Positions 11,612 through 24,030 are shown, counted from the first letter of the stretch. The stretch: DNA of 64,000 bases from Cherax quadricarinatus (GCF_038502225.1 NC_091312.1:27790190-27854189), one strand, 5' to 3'. Notes: a model not told the origin generated them from the sequence alone. Translations and numbers: made by a program.

Positions 11612-12910
11612 GTGCTTCCCCTTGGTACTGTGCTTCCCCTTGGTACTGTGCTTCCCCTTGGTACTGTGCTTCCCCTTGGTACTGTGCTTCCCCTTGGTAC
11701 TGTGCTTCCCCTTGGTACTGTGCTTCCCCTTGGTACTGTGCTCCCCCTTGGTACTGTTTCCCCTTGGTACTGTGCTTCCCCTTGGTACTGTGTTTCCTCT
11801 TGATACTCTGCTTCCCCTTGGTACTGTGCTTCCCCTTGGTACTGTGCTTCCCCTTGGTACTGTGCTTCCCCTTGGTACTGTGTTTCCCCTTGGTACTGTG
11901 CTTCCCCTTGGTACTGTGTTTCCTCTTGATACTCTGCTTCCCCTTGGTACTGTGTTTCCCCTTGGTACTGTGCTTCCCCTTGGTACTGTGCTTCCCCTTG
12001 GTACTGTGCTTCCCCTTGGTACTGTGCTTCCCCTTGGTACTGTGCTTCCCCTTGGTACTGTGTTTCCCCTTGGTACTGTGCTTCCCCTTGGTACTGTGTT
12101 TCCTCTTGATACTCTGCTTCCCCTTGGTACTGTTTCCCCTTGGTACTGTGCTTCCCCTTGGTACTGTGCTTCCCCTTGGTACTGTGCTTCCCCTTGGTAC
12201 TGTGTTTCCTCTTGATACTCTGCTTCCCCTTGGTACTGTGCTTCCCCTTGGTACTGTGTTTCCCCTTGATACTATGTTTCCTCTTGATACTCTGCTTCCC
12301 CTTGGTACTGTGCTTCCCCTTGGTACTGTGCTTCCCCTTGGTACTGTGCTTCCCCTTGGTACTGTGTTTCCCCTTGATACTATGTTTCCTCTTGATACTC
12401 TGCTTCCCCTTGGTACTGTGCTTCCCCTTGGTACTGTGCTTCCCCTTGGTACTGTGCTTCCCCTTGGTACTGTGTTTCCCCTTGATGCTATGTTTCCTCT
12501 TGATACTCTGCTTCCCCTTGGTACTATGCTTCCCCTTGGTACTGTGCTTCCCCTTGGTACTATGCTTCCCCTTGGTACTGTGTTTCCTCTTGATACTCTG
12601 CTTCCCCTTGGTACTGTGCTTCCCCTTGGTACTGTGTTTCCCCTTGATACTATGTTTCCTCTTGATACTCTGCTTCCCCTTGGTACTATGCTTCTCCTTG
12701 GTACTGTGCTTTTCCTTGGTACTGTGTTTCCCCTTGATACTATGTTTCCCCTTGGTACTATGCTTCCCCTTGGTACTGTGTTTTCCCTTGGTTCTATGCT
12801 ACCTCTTGATACTGTGCTTCCCCTTGGTACTGTGCTACCTCTTGATACTGTGCCTCCCCTAGCTACTGTGCTTCCCCTTGGTACTGTGCTACCTCATGAT
12901 ACTGTGTTTC
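11612..12910. repeat. 18-bp minisatellite (CTTCCCCTTGGTACTGTG)
   Basis: About 72 units with an 18-bp period. Since 18 is a multiple of 3, all three forward frames stay open and give long hydrophobic 6-residue repeats (up to 469 codons at 11590-12999); these are by-products of the repeat. Variants TTTCCTCTTGATACTCTG and TTTCCCCTTGATACTATG recur as ordered blocks, indicating higher-order amplification. The array breaks up after about 12780. Confidence 0.95.
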
Positions 12911-14880
12911 TTGGTACTGTGGGCTCCACTTTGGTATTGTGTTCTCCTTGGTTCTCTGGGCTCTGCCTTGGTACTGTGAGCTCCAACTTGGTTGTGTGAG
13001 CTCCAACTTGGTACTGTGAGCTCCACCTTGGTACTGTGGTCTTCTCCTTGGTTCTGTGGGCTCCACCTTGGTACTGTGGGCGTCACCTTGGTATTGTAGG
13101 CTTCACCTTGGCACTGTGAGCTCCACCTTGGTACTGTGAGCTCTACCTTGGTACTGTGAGCTCCACCTTGGTACTGTGAGCTCCACCTTGGTACTGTGAG
13201 CTCCACCTTGGTACTGTGGGCTACACCTTGGTACTGTGGGCTCCACCTTGGTACTGTGGGCGTCACCTTGGTATTGTGGGCTTCACCTTGGTACTGTGAG
13301 CTCCATCTTGGTACTGTGAGCTCTACCTTGATACTGTGAGCTCCACCTTGGTACTGTGAGCTCCATCTTGGTACTGTGAGCTCCACCTTGGTACTGTGAG
13401 CTCCACATTGGTACTGTGAGCTCCAACTTGGTACTGTAAGCTCCACCTTGTTACTGTGGGCGTGTACTTGGTTCTGTGGGTTCCGCCTTGGTACTGTGGG
13501 CGTCACCTTGGTATTGTGGGCTTCACCTTGGTACTGTGAGCTCCACCTTGGTACTGTGAGCTCCACTTTGGTACTGTGAGCTCCACCTTGGTACTGTGAG
13601 CTCCATCTTGGTACTGTGAGCTCCATCTTGGTACTGTGAGTTCTACCTTGGTACTGTAAGCTCCACCTTGGTACTGTGAGCTCCATCTTGGTACTGTGAG
13701 CTCCATCTTGGTACTGTGAGTTCTACCTTGGTACTGTGAGCTCCACCTTGGTACTGTGAGCTCCATCTTGGTACTGTGAGCTCCATCTTGGTACTGTGAG
13801 CTCCACCTTGGTACTGTGAGCTCCATCTTGGTACTGTGAGCTTCACCTTGGTTCTGTGAGCTCCAACTTGGTACTGTGAGCTCCACCTTGTTACTGTGGG
13901 CGTGTCCTTGGTTCTGTGGGCTCCACCTTGGTACTGTGGGCGTCACCTTGGTATTGTGGGCTTCACCTTGGTACTGTGAGCTCCACCTTGGTATTGTGAG
14001 CTCCACCTTGGTACTGTGAGCTCCACCTTGGTACTGTGAGCTCCATCTTGGTACTGTGAGCTCCATCTTGGTACTGTGAGCTTCACCTTGGTTCTGTGAG
14101 CTCCAACTTGGTACTGTGAGCTCCACCTTGTTACTGTGGGCGTGTCCTTGGTTCTGTGGGCTCCACCTTGGTACTGTGGGCGTCACCTTGGTATTGTGGG
14201 CTTCACCTTGGTACTGTGAGCTCCACCTTGGTATTGTGAGCTCCACCTTGGTACTGTGAGCTCCACCTTGGTACTGTGAGCTCCATCTTGGTACTGTGAG
14301 CTCCATCTTGGTACTGTGAGTTCTACCTTGGTACTGTAAGTTCCACCTTGGTACTGTGAGCTCCATCTTGGAACTGTGAGCTCCATCTTGGTACTGTGAG
14401 TTCTACTTTGGTACTGTGAGCTCCACCTTGGTACTGTGAGCTCCATCTTGGTACTGTAAGCTCCACCTTGGTACTGTGAGCTCCACCTTGGTACTGTGAG
14501 CTCCATCTTGGTACTGTGAGCTTCACCTTGGTTCTGTGAGCTCCAACTTGGTACTGTGAGCTCCACTTTGTTACTGTGGGCGTGTCCTTGGTTCTGTGGG
14601 CTCCACCGTGGTACTGTGGGCGTCACCTTGGTATTGTGGGCTTCACCCTGGTATTGTGGGCTTCAGCTTGGTATTGTGGGCTTCACCCTGGTATTGTGGG
14701 CTTCAACTTGGTATTGTGGGCTTTACCTCGGGGTACTGTGGGCTCCACCTTGGTTCTGTGGGCTCCTTGGTATTGTGGGCTTCACATTGGCATTGTTGGC
14801 TTCACCTTGGTTCTGTGGGTTTCACTTTGATTCTGTGAGCTTCACCTTGGTACTGTGGGCTTCTTTGAGTGAGTTTCTTC
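12911..14880. repeat. 20-bp minisatellite (AGCTCCACCTTGGTACTGTG)
   Basis: About 95 units of 20 bp sharing the core CCTTGGTACTGTG with the preceding 18-bp array. Period is almost exact from 13021 to 14620. A landmark CTCCACCTTGTTACTGTGGG (CTCCACTTTG in the last copy) followed by CGTGT occurs at 13441, 13881, 14121 and 14561, giving higher-order steps of 440, 240 and 440 bp. Units at 14620-14870 drift to GGGCTTCACCTTGGTATTGT. Long reverse frames here are repeat artefacts. Confidence 0.95.
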
Positions 14881-15297
14881 TATGGCTGGCACTTCATCTG
14901 TTAGGTACTCTTTTCTCTGCGGTTCCCCTTAGTTCTTGGTTCTCTGGTTCTGTTTCTTGGATTGCTGTTTCTTCATTTTATTTGTGATCATCCGTCTACC
15001 TGGAGGCCAGGTAGACTATTCTTTTTCCTGTCCGTCTTTATTTCAAAGTTTTCTGTGAAATATTTTCACCTGGTTCTCTCTATTTCTTCCGGATTTTCTG
15101 TGCTCTCTTCCAAGTTCTGTTCCTCGTTATATGCACTTCTTCCCTGTTTTTCTGCGTTTTTTCCGGTTAACTGTTTTCTTTTTAGTTATTTTTTGGTGTT
15201 CCTGTTAACATTTTTCTTTTTAGTAATTTCATTGGTGCTCAGCATTGTTTTCGTCAATTTTCAGTGTTATTGCTTCTGTTTTGGTTCTTCATGCTTT
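14881..15297. other. Pyrimidine-rich spacer, no gene
   Basis: T- and C-rich sequence with no conserved protein features. Confidence 0.4.
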
Positions 15298-15480
15298 ATA
15301 TAAGAACATAAGAAATAAGGAGTACTGCAGAAGGCCTACTGGCCTATCCTGGGCAGGTCCAAGTCACCTACTGGCCCAATCTACTGGCCGAAGCAAGTCA
15401 GGTCCAAGGCACATCCACCTTAGAAGAATGGAGCCCCTCATCAGACCCACTAGCGCAAGCCAGTCAGGTACAACTCACAA
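15298..15480 (-). mobile_element. LINE-C 3' end
   Basis: Begins 'tataagaacataagaaataa' and continues with 'ctgcagaaggcctactggcc' and 'gggcaggtccaag', the reverse complement of the LINE-C 3' end whose octamer tail (TTCTTATG)n is intact at 60868-60891. Confidence 0.75.
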
Positions 15481-15599
15481 CTCATTCCTTTTTCTCTTTC
15501 TAACATCTTCCGCTTCAACAGGTTGTGTTAGCTTATCTCTGTTTCACTGTGTTTCTCTCTAGTTATCTGCACTTCTCCCTCCTATACCTTTGATGAGTT

Positions 15600-15963
15600 T
15601 TGAGAGTTTTTTCTACTCCCGGAGCTCTGTCTTGGGCCAGGCTTGTTTAGTGCTTGCCTGGTCAACCACTCTGTTGTTGCTGGCGGCCCGCTGGCCTACA
15701 TATATGACACCTGGTGAAGATGCGTGGTCCACTTTCCTCATGAGGACTTGTTCAGAAGTGTTTCTGATATCTTCTAGTAAGGTGTTGAATAGGCTTGGAC
15801 CACGTATGTTAATACAGTGTTCTCTTACTATGTCCACGGCTCCCCTGTTTTTCACTGGGTTTATTTTGCACTTCCTTCCATATTTCTCAATCCAGTATGT
15901 TGTTAAGGCAGTGTACAGGTTTGGGATAAGACTCTCAAGTACTTTCCAGGTATATATTATCAT
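15600..15963 (-). mobile_element. LINE ORF2 C-terminal fragment (open frame)
   Basis: An open frame of 116 codons (15613-15963) encodes the segment C-terminal to the reverse transcriptase of a CR1/jockey-like LINE. Key strings are IIYTWKVLESLIPNLY, CKINPVKNRGAVDIVREHC, NIRGPSLFNTL and AASNNRVVDQA. They align in order with LINE-A (YTWKILEGMVPNLH, KSRGAIGTLRENTISVRGP, AASSNSLVDQALI) but differ at many positions, so it is a sister family. The fragment is 5'-truncated and lacks the polymerase. Confidence 0.85.
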
Positions 15964-16264
15964 TATAATTTTGTGTTTCTCACAGTTCTCTGCGTGTTCT
16001 CTTTAGTTGTTTTCTTGGTATTCTGTGTTCCATAATTTTTGTTACCTTGTTCGCTGATAAGTGTTTGCTCTGTTCTTTGTTATTTTCTCGTGCCATTTTA
16101 TGGTTTCTCTCCCCGTTTCTTTTGTTCCTCCCTTCTTCATTCTATTCCTTGTTTCTCTATTGGGTTCTCTGTGCCTTTCCCCCTTTCTCTTTAATTATTT
16201 CTGGTGTTTTGTGCTTCTCTCCTGGTTCTTTACAGATCTTTGGGTTCTCTGGCTTTGTTTTTTG

Positions 16265-16393
<129 letters not shown>

Positions 16394-16494
16394 TCGGATC
16401 ATTGTATCTCTTCAGTGTATCGTTGCTATCCTCTCCTTCCCTCCCCTCTCATTCTCTTTCCCCTTCCACCATTCCCTGTTTTATATGCTTATTT

Positions 16495-17060
16495 CTTCCA
16501 CTACCATTGTCACTATTCCCACTATCACTGGCACTATTCCCACTACCACTGTCACTATTCCCCCTACCACTCACTTTTCCCCCTACCATTGCCACTGTTC
16601 CCACTACCACTGTCACTATTCCCATTACCACTGTCACTGTTCCCACTACCACTGTCACTATTCCTCCAACCACTGTCACCATTGTCATTGTTACAGTTCC
16701 CACTACAACTTGTTAATTTTTCCCCTACCACTATTCCCACTGCCACTGTCACCATTCTCACTCCCACTGTCACCATTCTCAATACTACTATCACCATTCC
16801 TAATACCACTATCACCATTCCCAATACTACTATCACCATTATTAATACTATCTCCCACTATCACCATTATCACTCCCACTCACCATTCCCACTATCACCC
16901 TTCCAACTACTATCACCATTCCCACTATCACTATTCCAACTACCACTTTCACCATTCCTAGTACCACTATCACCATTCCCAGTACCATTGTCACCATTCT
17001 CAATACCACTATCACCATTCCCAGGACCACTGTCACCATTCCCACTACAACTCACCATTC
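16495..17060. repeat. CACTATCACCATTCC-type minisatellite
   Basis: Degenerate tandem repeats of CCCACTACCACTGTCACTAT and CACTATCACCATTCCCAATA units, 15-21 bp, low GC-skew complexity. Not coding. Confidence 0.85.
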
Positions 17061-17440
17061 CCAATATCACCAGCACTATTTCATCACCATCCCACTACCA
17101 TCACTATCCCACCACCATCCCACCCCTGTCATCATCACACCATCATCCCACCACCGTCACCATTTCATCATCACCGTCCCACCACCATCACTATCCCATC
17201 ATCACCATCCCACCACCGTCACTATCCCATCATTACCATCCCACCACTCACTATCCCATCATCACCATCACTATAAGTAAGTTTATTTAGGTACAGGGAC
17301 ATATAAGGGCGATAATCATACAGTATAAATTACCTAGGATAACCCAAAAAAAGTCAATGGCTTGTTTTTCACCACCACCACCACTGTCCCTTCCCCATCA
17401 CCATCCCACAACCATCCCTATTCCATCACCATCCAAGTAA
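17061..17440 (-). repeat. CCCACCACCATCACTATCCC minisatellite plus repeat fragment
   Basis: Tandem CCACCACCATCACTATCCCA / TCATCACCAT units to 17275, then two partial copies of an 'aagtaagtttatttaggtac' segment (17276-17345 and 17432-17520) separated by more CACCATCC repeats. Its reverse complement matches the GATGGGATAGTGGTGGTGGG array at 63350-63612. Confidence 0.85.
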
Positions 17441-17830
17441 GTTTATTTAGATACAGGTACACATAAGAACAGTTATCATACATTGTGTAAATTGCCTTGG
17501 ATAACCCCCCAAAAAATCAGCTGGTGGCTTAATTCCTTCCACCATCACCATTCCTTCACTCTGAGTGAGTGCAACAATCTGCCAAGTAGGTTCATACAAG
17601 ACAAAACGTTGGTGAACTTTAAATAGCTTAGACAAGTACATATATGAGTGAGAAGTGTTGGGTTTGACCAGGACCCACCTATCATGAGGCGCTGAAGCTC
17701 GTTCAATAGGCTGGTGGGAATGTTTGGATTTGAGGGAGGAATAAAACTCTGCCTAGTAGGGGCCAGTAAGCTTGCCGCAGAGTTCCTATATTCTTATGTC
17801 CTTATGCCATCACCAAAGCCGTTAGGTATC
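17432..17830 (-). mobile_element. Dispersed LINE-C-like element with minisatellite end
   Basis: Reverse-complement counterpart of 62987-63350. Shared landmarks in order: 'taagtttatttagatacagg', 'gagtgagtgcaacaatctgc', 'aagacaaaacgttggtgaac', 'cccacctatcatgaggcgct' and a 'cttgccgcagagttcc' plus TTCTTATGTCCTTATG end near 17790-17812. In both places the far end is joined to the same GATGGGATAGTGG minisatellite. Confidence 0.85.
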
Positions 17831-17837
17831 CTCCAGG

Positions 17838-17912
17838 TAGACTCCAGGGGATCGACCCCCGGATCTTAGTGTGTGAGTTGAGTGCGCTAGCAATCGAGCT
17901 GCGGGACATTAT
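17838..17912 (-). mobile_element. tRNA-derived SINE head
   Basis: Minus-strand tRNA-like head of the family at 10999-11325: GTCCCGCAGCTCGATTGC (A box) and GGGGGTCGATCCCC (B box). Confidence 0.7.
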
Positions 17913-18395
17913 CAGGGAAACATGGATCCCTCACATTTAGTGAAGCAGACTTCTCTTGTCGACGTTATTTAGGTTAAATTATCGTTTATCAGTGAAAATT
18001 AACCAATCATAACGTACCACAATGGAAATAAATGAAATATAAGATAAAGGGAATTAAAAAATACTGACGTGCCAACAGAAAACGGGGAACCACCGTGCGC
18101 AGGGAAAATACTGTGTCAGAAAATAACTATTTAAGGAGAGTTGAAGAGTCACCCATTTGACTGTCTTAGCAACAGTGAAATACTATCTTGCCGTTAAGCG
18201 GATGTTTGATGCTGGCACTTGGTGGCACCTGTGTCCTCTTGAGCTTGTGACAGAGTGACGTGTATGTACCCACTACCCAGTGACCGTGGTGGCATCTTTC
18301 CAACATACATACACCGAGGCCCTCTCTAGTCTAAATTCATTTTGTTATCCACAGGCAAAACAAGGATTCAGTTTCAGACCAGGATCTTCATTTGC
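17913..18395. other. No gene recognised
   Basis: AT-rich sequence without recognisable repeat or coding signal. Confidence 0.4.
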
Positions 18396-18575
18396 CTTTA
18401 TGTAATTGGAAGAGCAAAGGCTTTGTCGAGATGCAGAATCCTTCAAGTGGAAAGTGGACCACTATCTCTGCCAACCCGGCGGTGTGGTGCCTCGTTGATC
18501 AATCAGGCTGTTGCTGTTAGCAACAGCCTGGTTAATCAGGTAGTCAGCAGGGAAGCTGGCCATAAGGTCAGACAC
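18396..18575 (+). mobile_element. LINE C-terminal remnant
   Basis: Contains 'caggctgttgctgttagcaa' and 'cagcctggttaatcaggtag', the stretch that ends these LINE proteins (SNSLVNQ). A short hairpin, CAGGCTGTTGCT/AGCAACAGCCTG, falls at about 18506-18532. Confidence 0.6.
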
Positions 18576-19060
18576 ATAAACAAAAGGTGGCGGGATTACA
18601 TAGCGTTAAAGTGGGAATAATAGGATTGCATAGCAGTAAAGAGGGAATATTGAAGCGACAGTTAAGTTGTATGCCCAAGTGGTAGTCGGGTGTGGAGATG
18701 CAGGATGGGAATGACAAATTGAAGTTTGCTACAGTGGCAAAATCTTGAGGCCCAAAGTGGTAATCAGAACGTGCAAGTAGAATAATGAAGAAAATAATAA
18801 ATAAGTGACAAAGAAATAGAATTCTAAGCAAGGGCTGTCAAGAGAAGTTTTGAGTAAGGTAGAAACAGGAGGTCGAGGCTGACCCGAGAGATTTAGACGT
18901 CGCATTATCGTATTCCTGGTGATGCCGTGAACGTGTTGGGGGTTACACCTTTTATCAAGCATGATAAAAGGTAGGAAGGAAGAGGTAGCTCCATTTCCAT
19001 GGATCAAGGGCCTTTCACTTGCCTCAGGCACCCGTCTTCCTCTTGAAGAGATATAGACAA
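18576..19060. other. No gene recognised
   Basis: No supported coding or repeat feature, apart from a local duplication of a 'tgcatagcgttaaag'-like string near 18595-18640. Confidence 0.35.
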
Positions 19061-19064
19061 ACAT

Positions 19065-19370
19065 AGAAGGTAAGTAGCATAGGAGAAATGATGATTAGCA
19101 CGAGAGAGAGAGAGAGAGAAAGGCAATAAGTAGCACAGAAGAGGAATATAAGTAGCACGTGAGAGAAGATAAGTATCACAGGAGAGAGAAAGGTACGAAA
19201 TAGCACGGGAGAGGAAGGTAAGGAGCACATGAATGGAAGATAAGTAGCACAGGGGAGAGAGAGGGAGATGATAAATATTACAGGAGGGAGAGAATGATAA
19301 TAGGTAGCACAGTGGGTGGAGGTGATATTTTTTAAGTAGCACAATGGGTGGGAGGTAAGTAGCATAATTG
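19065..19370. repeat. Degenerate AAGTAGCACAGGAGAGA repeats
   Basis: Purine-rich imperfect repeats of about 25-40 bp with core ATAAGTAGCACAGGAGAG. Confidence 0.75.
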
Positions 19371-19381
19371 GCGGTGATTCT

Positions 19382-19756
<375 letters not shown>

Positions 19757-19758
<2 letters not shown>

Positions 19759-20125
19759 GACGACACTGGAGGACAGGAGAGATAGGGGGACATGATAACG
19801 ACATACAAAATACTGAGAGGAATTGACAAGGTGAACAAAGACAGGATGTTCCAGAGATGGGACACAGCAACAAGAGGACACAGTTGGAAGTTGAAGACAC
19901 AGATGAATCACAGGGATGTTAGGAATTATTTCTTCAGCCACAGAGTAGTCAGGAAGTGGAATAGTTTGGAAAGCGATGTAGTGGAGGCAGGATCCATACA
20001 TAGCTTTAAGCAGAGGTATGGTAAAGCTCTATGTTCAGGGAGAGTGACCTAGTAGCGACCAGTGAAGAGGCGGGGCCCTGAGCATGGACTCGACCCCTGC
20101 AACCTCAACTAGGTGAGTACGCACA
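19757..20125 (+). mobile_element. LINE-B 3' end with ORF C-terminus
   Basis: An open frame of 86 codons (19792-20052) encodes the conserved C-terminal segment: ITTYKILRGIDKVNKDRMFQ, WDTATRGHSWKLKTQMNHRD, VRKWNSLESDVVEAGSIHSF. The 3' part runs 'gtgacctagtagcgaccagt', 'gaggcggggccctgag' and ends AACTAGGTGAGTAC, then AC repeats. Copies at 60892-61330 and 61436-61890 match closely. Confidence 0.88.
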
Positions 20126-20229
20126 TACACACACATACACACACACGATGATCACAGTACAGTCCTCGGGATTTGGGGAAAAAGGTTGACAGTACTTGCA
20201 GTATGGGAGTGAATACGCAAAGTAGCACT

Positions 20230-20560
20230 TGGAAGGTAAGAAAATAGGGGGATTTTGTTTCTCATTGATGTGTGTAAGAACTCCTAGATCTTACTTCTAT
20301 ATTGTTACCAGGTCTACTTCTCCCAGGTTATATCTCTTGACAGGTTTTCTCACTGCTGTTCTCATTACTTTATGTTCAGGGTACTTATCAATATTGAATT
20401 CAAGTAGCCATCTTTCTGGCCGTATATGTAGCCTTTTCAAGTCATTTTGAATCTAGGACACTGTTATCCCCGGTTGTTATCTTTCTCATTAGCCTCACAT
20501 CATGCGTAAACAGTAATTAGTATGATTCATAACCTCCCTGCAAGCCATTTATGTATATCA
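20230..20560 (-). mobile_element. Reverse transcriptase fragment
   Basis: On the minus strand, broken frames give an ADDVRLMRKI-like motif (the polymerase A/FADD box with a mutated neighbour), then LKRLHIRPERWLLEFNIDKY and VKRYNLGEVDL. These correspond in order to FADDVK...LDRL.AWYSNWLLEFIPTK in the LINE at 60022-60735. Confidence 0.7.
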
Positions 20561-20699
20561 AAACAACAGGGGTCCAAGCATTTATACCGGGAAGACTCAG
20601 TCTGTATAATAAGACCAAGGGTGTATAATACCTACATCTAAAACAATGCATCGTTCTGTTGCAGTTCAGCTAACACAATTCACAACTAATTACATTTGG

Positions 20700-20965
20700 C
20701 GTTATGAATCATTCTGCAGTAGTTTAACGTTACTGATTTCTGATCTCTTGGACCTTATCATACATTCTCTTGAATTTGTATGGAGTTCCTTCGACCATTT
20801 CCTTATCAAGATCATTCCATATACGTATTTACCACGTTGAGACGAAGATATATTTCATAACATCCTCGCATTTCAAACACGTTTGTCTTTCCGCCTTGTT
20901 AAATCCTCTAAGTATCTAGTACGTCATAATCAGGTCTTCTTGATTCACTCTTCGAAGGGCGTCAG
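20700..20965 (-). mobile_element. Possible LINE C-terminal fragment
   Basis: Minus-strand frames give strings resembling FNKAERQT, KYIFVST and IWNDLDKEMVEGTPYKFKRM, the general pattern of LINE C-terminal segments (an aromatic-Trp-Asn-x-Leu motif followed by a phenylalanine-lysine helix). No copy elsewhere in the window confirms it. Confidence 0.4.
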
Positions 20966-21617
20966 ACAGTCTCGCCTCTCAGCTCAGTTCCCTCGGCTTT
21001 GGGACTATTCATATTGAGTGTTTCTGAACATGCATGACCGGGTGCGGGCACCATGTAAATGCTTCGTATTCTGTCGGAGACCTGTTTGTTATGTCATGTT
21101 CAGGCATAAGGTATTCATTGTTAAGGTCCGTAAAGATAGTTGTGTAATTCTCTTATCTTGTATACACTGCTATTGTTATGCGGTTCCTGTACACCTGTGG
21201 TGATACGTCCGGTGTGATGTTTACTTCAAGATCGTTCTGTGTGTATGATATTTGTGTAGTTTTTCCACCTCTGGCATTGCTCTATCTCTGGTCTTCTCTC
21301 CCTTCCCGTTTTCCATGACCTTATTATTTGCTTACCCTGTTTGGAAAGAACTCCAGTAGCCACTTGTTGGACTTCGTGTGCGCGAGGAATGGCCCCACAT
21401 ACTATACTGTAGTGCCCATTTTGATGGCCGTTTTCATTATTTTAGTGGCAGAAGTAATAATACATGGCCTACCTCGTAGGTCGTGTATTATGGTCTACCA
21501 CCCACACTTTTCTTCATTTGTGTTATGCACTGATCACAAGGTTTGTTCTTGGATGTATAGGCGTGGTGATAATAGGTGTGGGTGTGAAGACAATATACGA
21601 AGCGTTAACGCTTCGCG
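20966..21617. other. No gene recognised
   Basis: Unique-looking DNA; possible old LINE pieces but nothing supportable. Confidence 0.35.
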
Positions 21618-21651
21618 CAGGGTAGAGCTTTATCGATAAAGCTCTACCCTG
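21618..21651. repeat. Perfect 34-bp palindrome
   Basis: Reads identically on both strands: arm CAGGGTAGAGCTTTATC, centred on the CGAT. The arm resembles the LINE-B segment 'gataaagctc.tggagcaggg' seen near 61790. Confidence 0.95.
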
Positions 21652-21744
21652 AGCCGAACGTTCTTGCATTAAAATACTGTTCTGTATATTACGTCTTTGT
21701 ACCAGAGCCCTTTATGCTCCTACACACATACAAGGAAGCAGAAC

Positions 21745-21975
21745 TAGTACCCGCTTTGAGGAGGTGAAGTACCACTAGCACCTACCTGGAGGCAGTAAGG
21801 TACCACCAGCACCTTGTGGTACGGCACCACTAGCACCCATCTTGAGGTGGTGAGGACCCTTGAGGTACCACTAGCCACCCACCTTGAGGTGGTGAGGTAC
21901 CACCAGCACGCGCCATGAGGGCATGAGGCACCACTAGTACCCGCCTTTGGGGCATGAGGTACCACCAACATTCAC
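21745..21975. repeat. GAGGTACCACTAGCACCC-type minisatellite
   Basis: About seven imperfect units of 30-35 bp with core GAGGTACCACTAGCACCC and CTTGAGGTGGT. Confidence 0.8.
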
Positions 21976-22530
21976 AACACACCCATTGCCCTGCTTGTTC
22001 ATGCGTGTAAATATTTTGCTGATGTTTGCCTCTGGCAAAAGTGATTTAATCTGCTGTGCTTTAGGCTGCGAAGCTTGGTGGATTCTGCATATTTTGGTTT
22101 ATATGGACGTATAAACAGTCATTTTCCAAATGAAATTAATGGATTGAATTTGCGAGTCATTTTGTCCATGGACTGATGCAAGCTCGACCCTCTCGTCGAG
22201 CCTACAAACAGGCTACTGAATTGTACTCTATACAATTTTTACTCCAAGTTGCTTATTACAAACAATATTAAGCGCACCTTGTGCTTTGCTACATCACAAT
22301 ACATAATTTGGGCGAACTAATTTTAACTGAGGTATACAGTGTATCTGAACATACATTTACTTTAATCCCTATTTAAGTGATTAATGAAAGTAGTCTTAAA
22401 TGATAGGCTTCAAACAATTTATCAAACTTTTTGTGGCTGAGGTTATTTATGCTACAAAACCTTTCATTTCTAATGTTTGCCTATTTGAGAAAACCGGTCT
22501 ACAGTCAACGGTACAAGAAACATAAAGTAA
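21976..22530. other. No gene recognised
   Basis: AT-rich sequence, no coding or repeat signal identified. Confidence 0.4.
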
Positions 22531-22531
22531 G

Positions 22532-22709
<178 letters not shown>

Positions 22710-23930
22710 GACATGTTTATCGCATCGACAGAAGTCATAAAAATATATATTAATCATATTGAAAATGTTTAGTGATAGGCTTCAGTGGAGATGGCGAGAG
22801 GGTGGGCCGACTGGTCCTCAGGCCAGCTTGTCTATACAGCTGACACTCGTACAGCAGAAGGCAAGGCAATAGTCCCTGCAGATGTGGTGAACAAGGCTGA
22901 AAATAGTGAGCTAGTCGCATTTTCTCTGATCAAATGCTGAGTGGGGGTGACTCCAATGTTTGCTAGGCATGTAGCTTGACGCGTTCGAATCTTTGACTGG
23001 TAAGTCACATTCGTTTTCTGGGGAGAGCAACTAATTTTGGTGGCTGCAGTTTCCTGTGTAGGCAGGTGTCATAATATTATTGCTGCCTATGTTGTGGGTT
23101 ATGGCATTTTCATGAAACTGGGCAGAAATCAAGATTGAAGCAACATACAAAGGTGAAACTCGGGGGAATCGGAGAGGGGGCTGCAACTGCGCACTAGAGC
23201 AGGACTGGTCCAAGGTTACTGGGAGTTGGGGGTGATGGAGGAGAGTGTGGGGTAAGTGGAGGAGTGTTGGCGAGGAGAGGGTAGGGGGATGGCGGGGAGG
23301 GTTGGGAGAATCATGGTTGCCATCCACCGCTTTTGTGGTTGTGCGGGGTACATGGGGAGGATTGTGGGCGTGTTGAGTATTATGATGGTGGTGATGAGCC
23401 GCGATGATGATGAGGGCGCTGATGAATTGCTACAACCTGTTTTACGTTGCAGAACAGGAGCTCCACCTTGTTATGGGCGTGGAAGTGTTGGCGTAAATAT
23501 TGATTAGAAAGAGTGTGCTGTACGTAATGTGAGAGGGTAGGCTATCTTGATATTTCAATAAACATGGCCTGCGAGCGTGATGTAGAACAGTCAGCTGTTC
23601 TCAACAAGCCATTAGAGCGCTCTATAATAAGCAGGGACACTTAAGACGCACATCTTGTCCTGGCAATGGGGCCCCTCCCTATAGAGATCACGTAGTGTGA
23701 TGGAATATGACAGGGGAACATAGCTACCTTTTGTTCTCTGTGTAGCTTGTACATAATTTGGTACCCATACACTGCGGGAGTTCTCACTCTGTAGCTATCA
23801 TAGATTAGGGTAGCCGCACGACTGTAGGTTAGCCGACACTGTAGGTGTCTCCAATTTTGTTAATAAAAAGTTACAATGTGGCTTATCGCTAACCAGGTGC
23901 TGAGTGACTTAAGAAATCGTAATGACACGA
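22710..23930. other. No gene recognised
   Basis: Mixed-composition DNA with a G-rich patch at 23225-23360. No convincing exon or repeat family. Confidence 0.35.
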
Positions 23931-23933
23931 TTG

Positions 23934-24030
23934 CAAATAAACCATACCCCCGGCCGGGATTGAACCCGCGGTCATAGAGTCTCAAAACTCCAGCCCGTCG
24001 CGTTAGCCACTAGACCAGCTAGCTAGCTGG
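23934..24030 (-). mobile_element. tRNA-derived SINE, inverted copy 1
   Basis: Minus strand carries an A-box-like TAGCTGGTCTAGTGGCTAAC and a B-box-like GCGGGTTCAATCCCGGC, then GGGGGTATGGTTT. Sequence over the tRNA-like head is identical to the plus-strand copy at 24126-24212. Confidence 0.85.

Noticed and set aside
11590..12999. 469-codon open frame encoding a hydrophobic 6-residue repeat
   Set aside because: All forward frames are open because the DNA unit is 18 bp; no conserved protein, start context or flanking exon signals.
12889..14626. Reverse open frames with WSSQYQGGAHSTK-type repeats
   Set aside because: Translation of the 20-bp minisatellite; no independent coding evidence.
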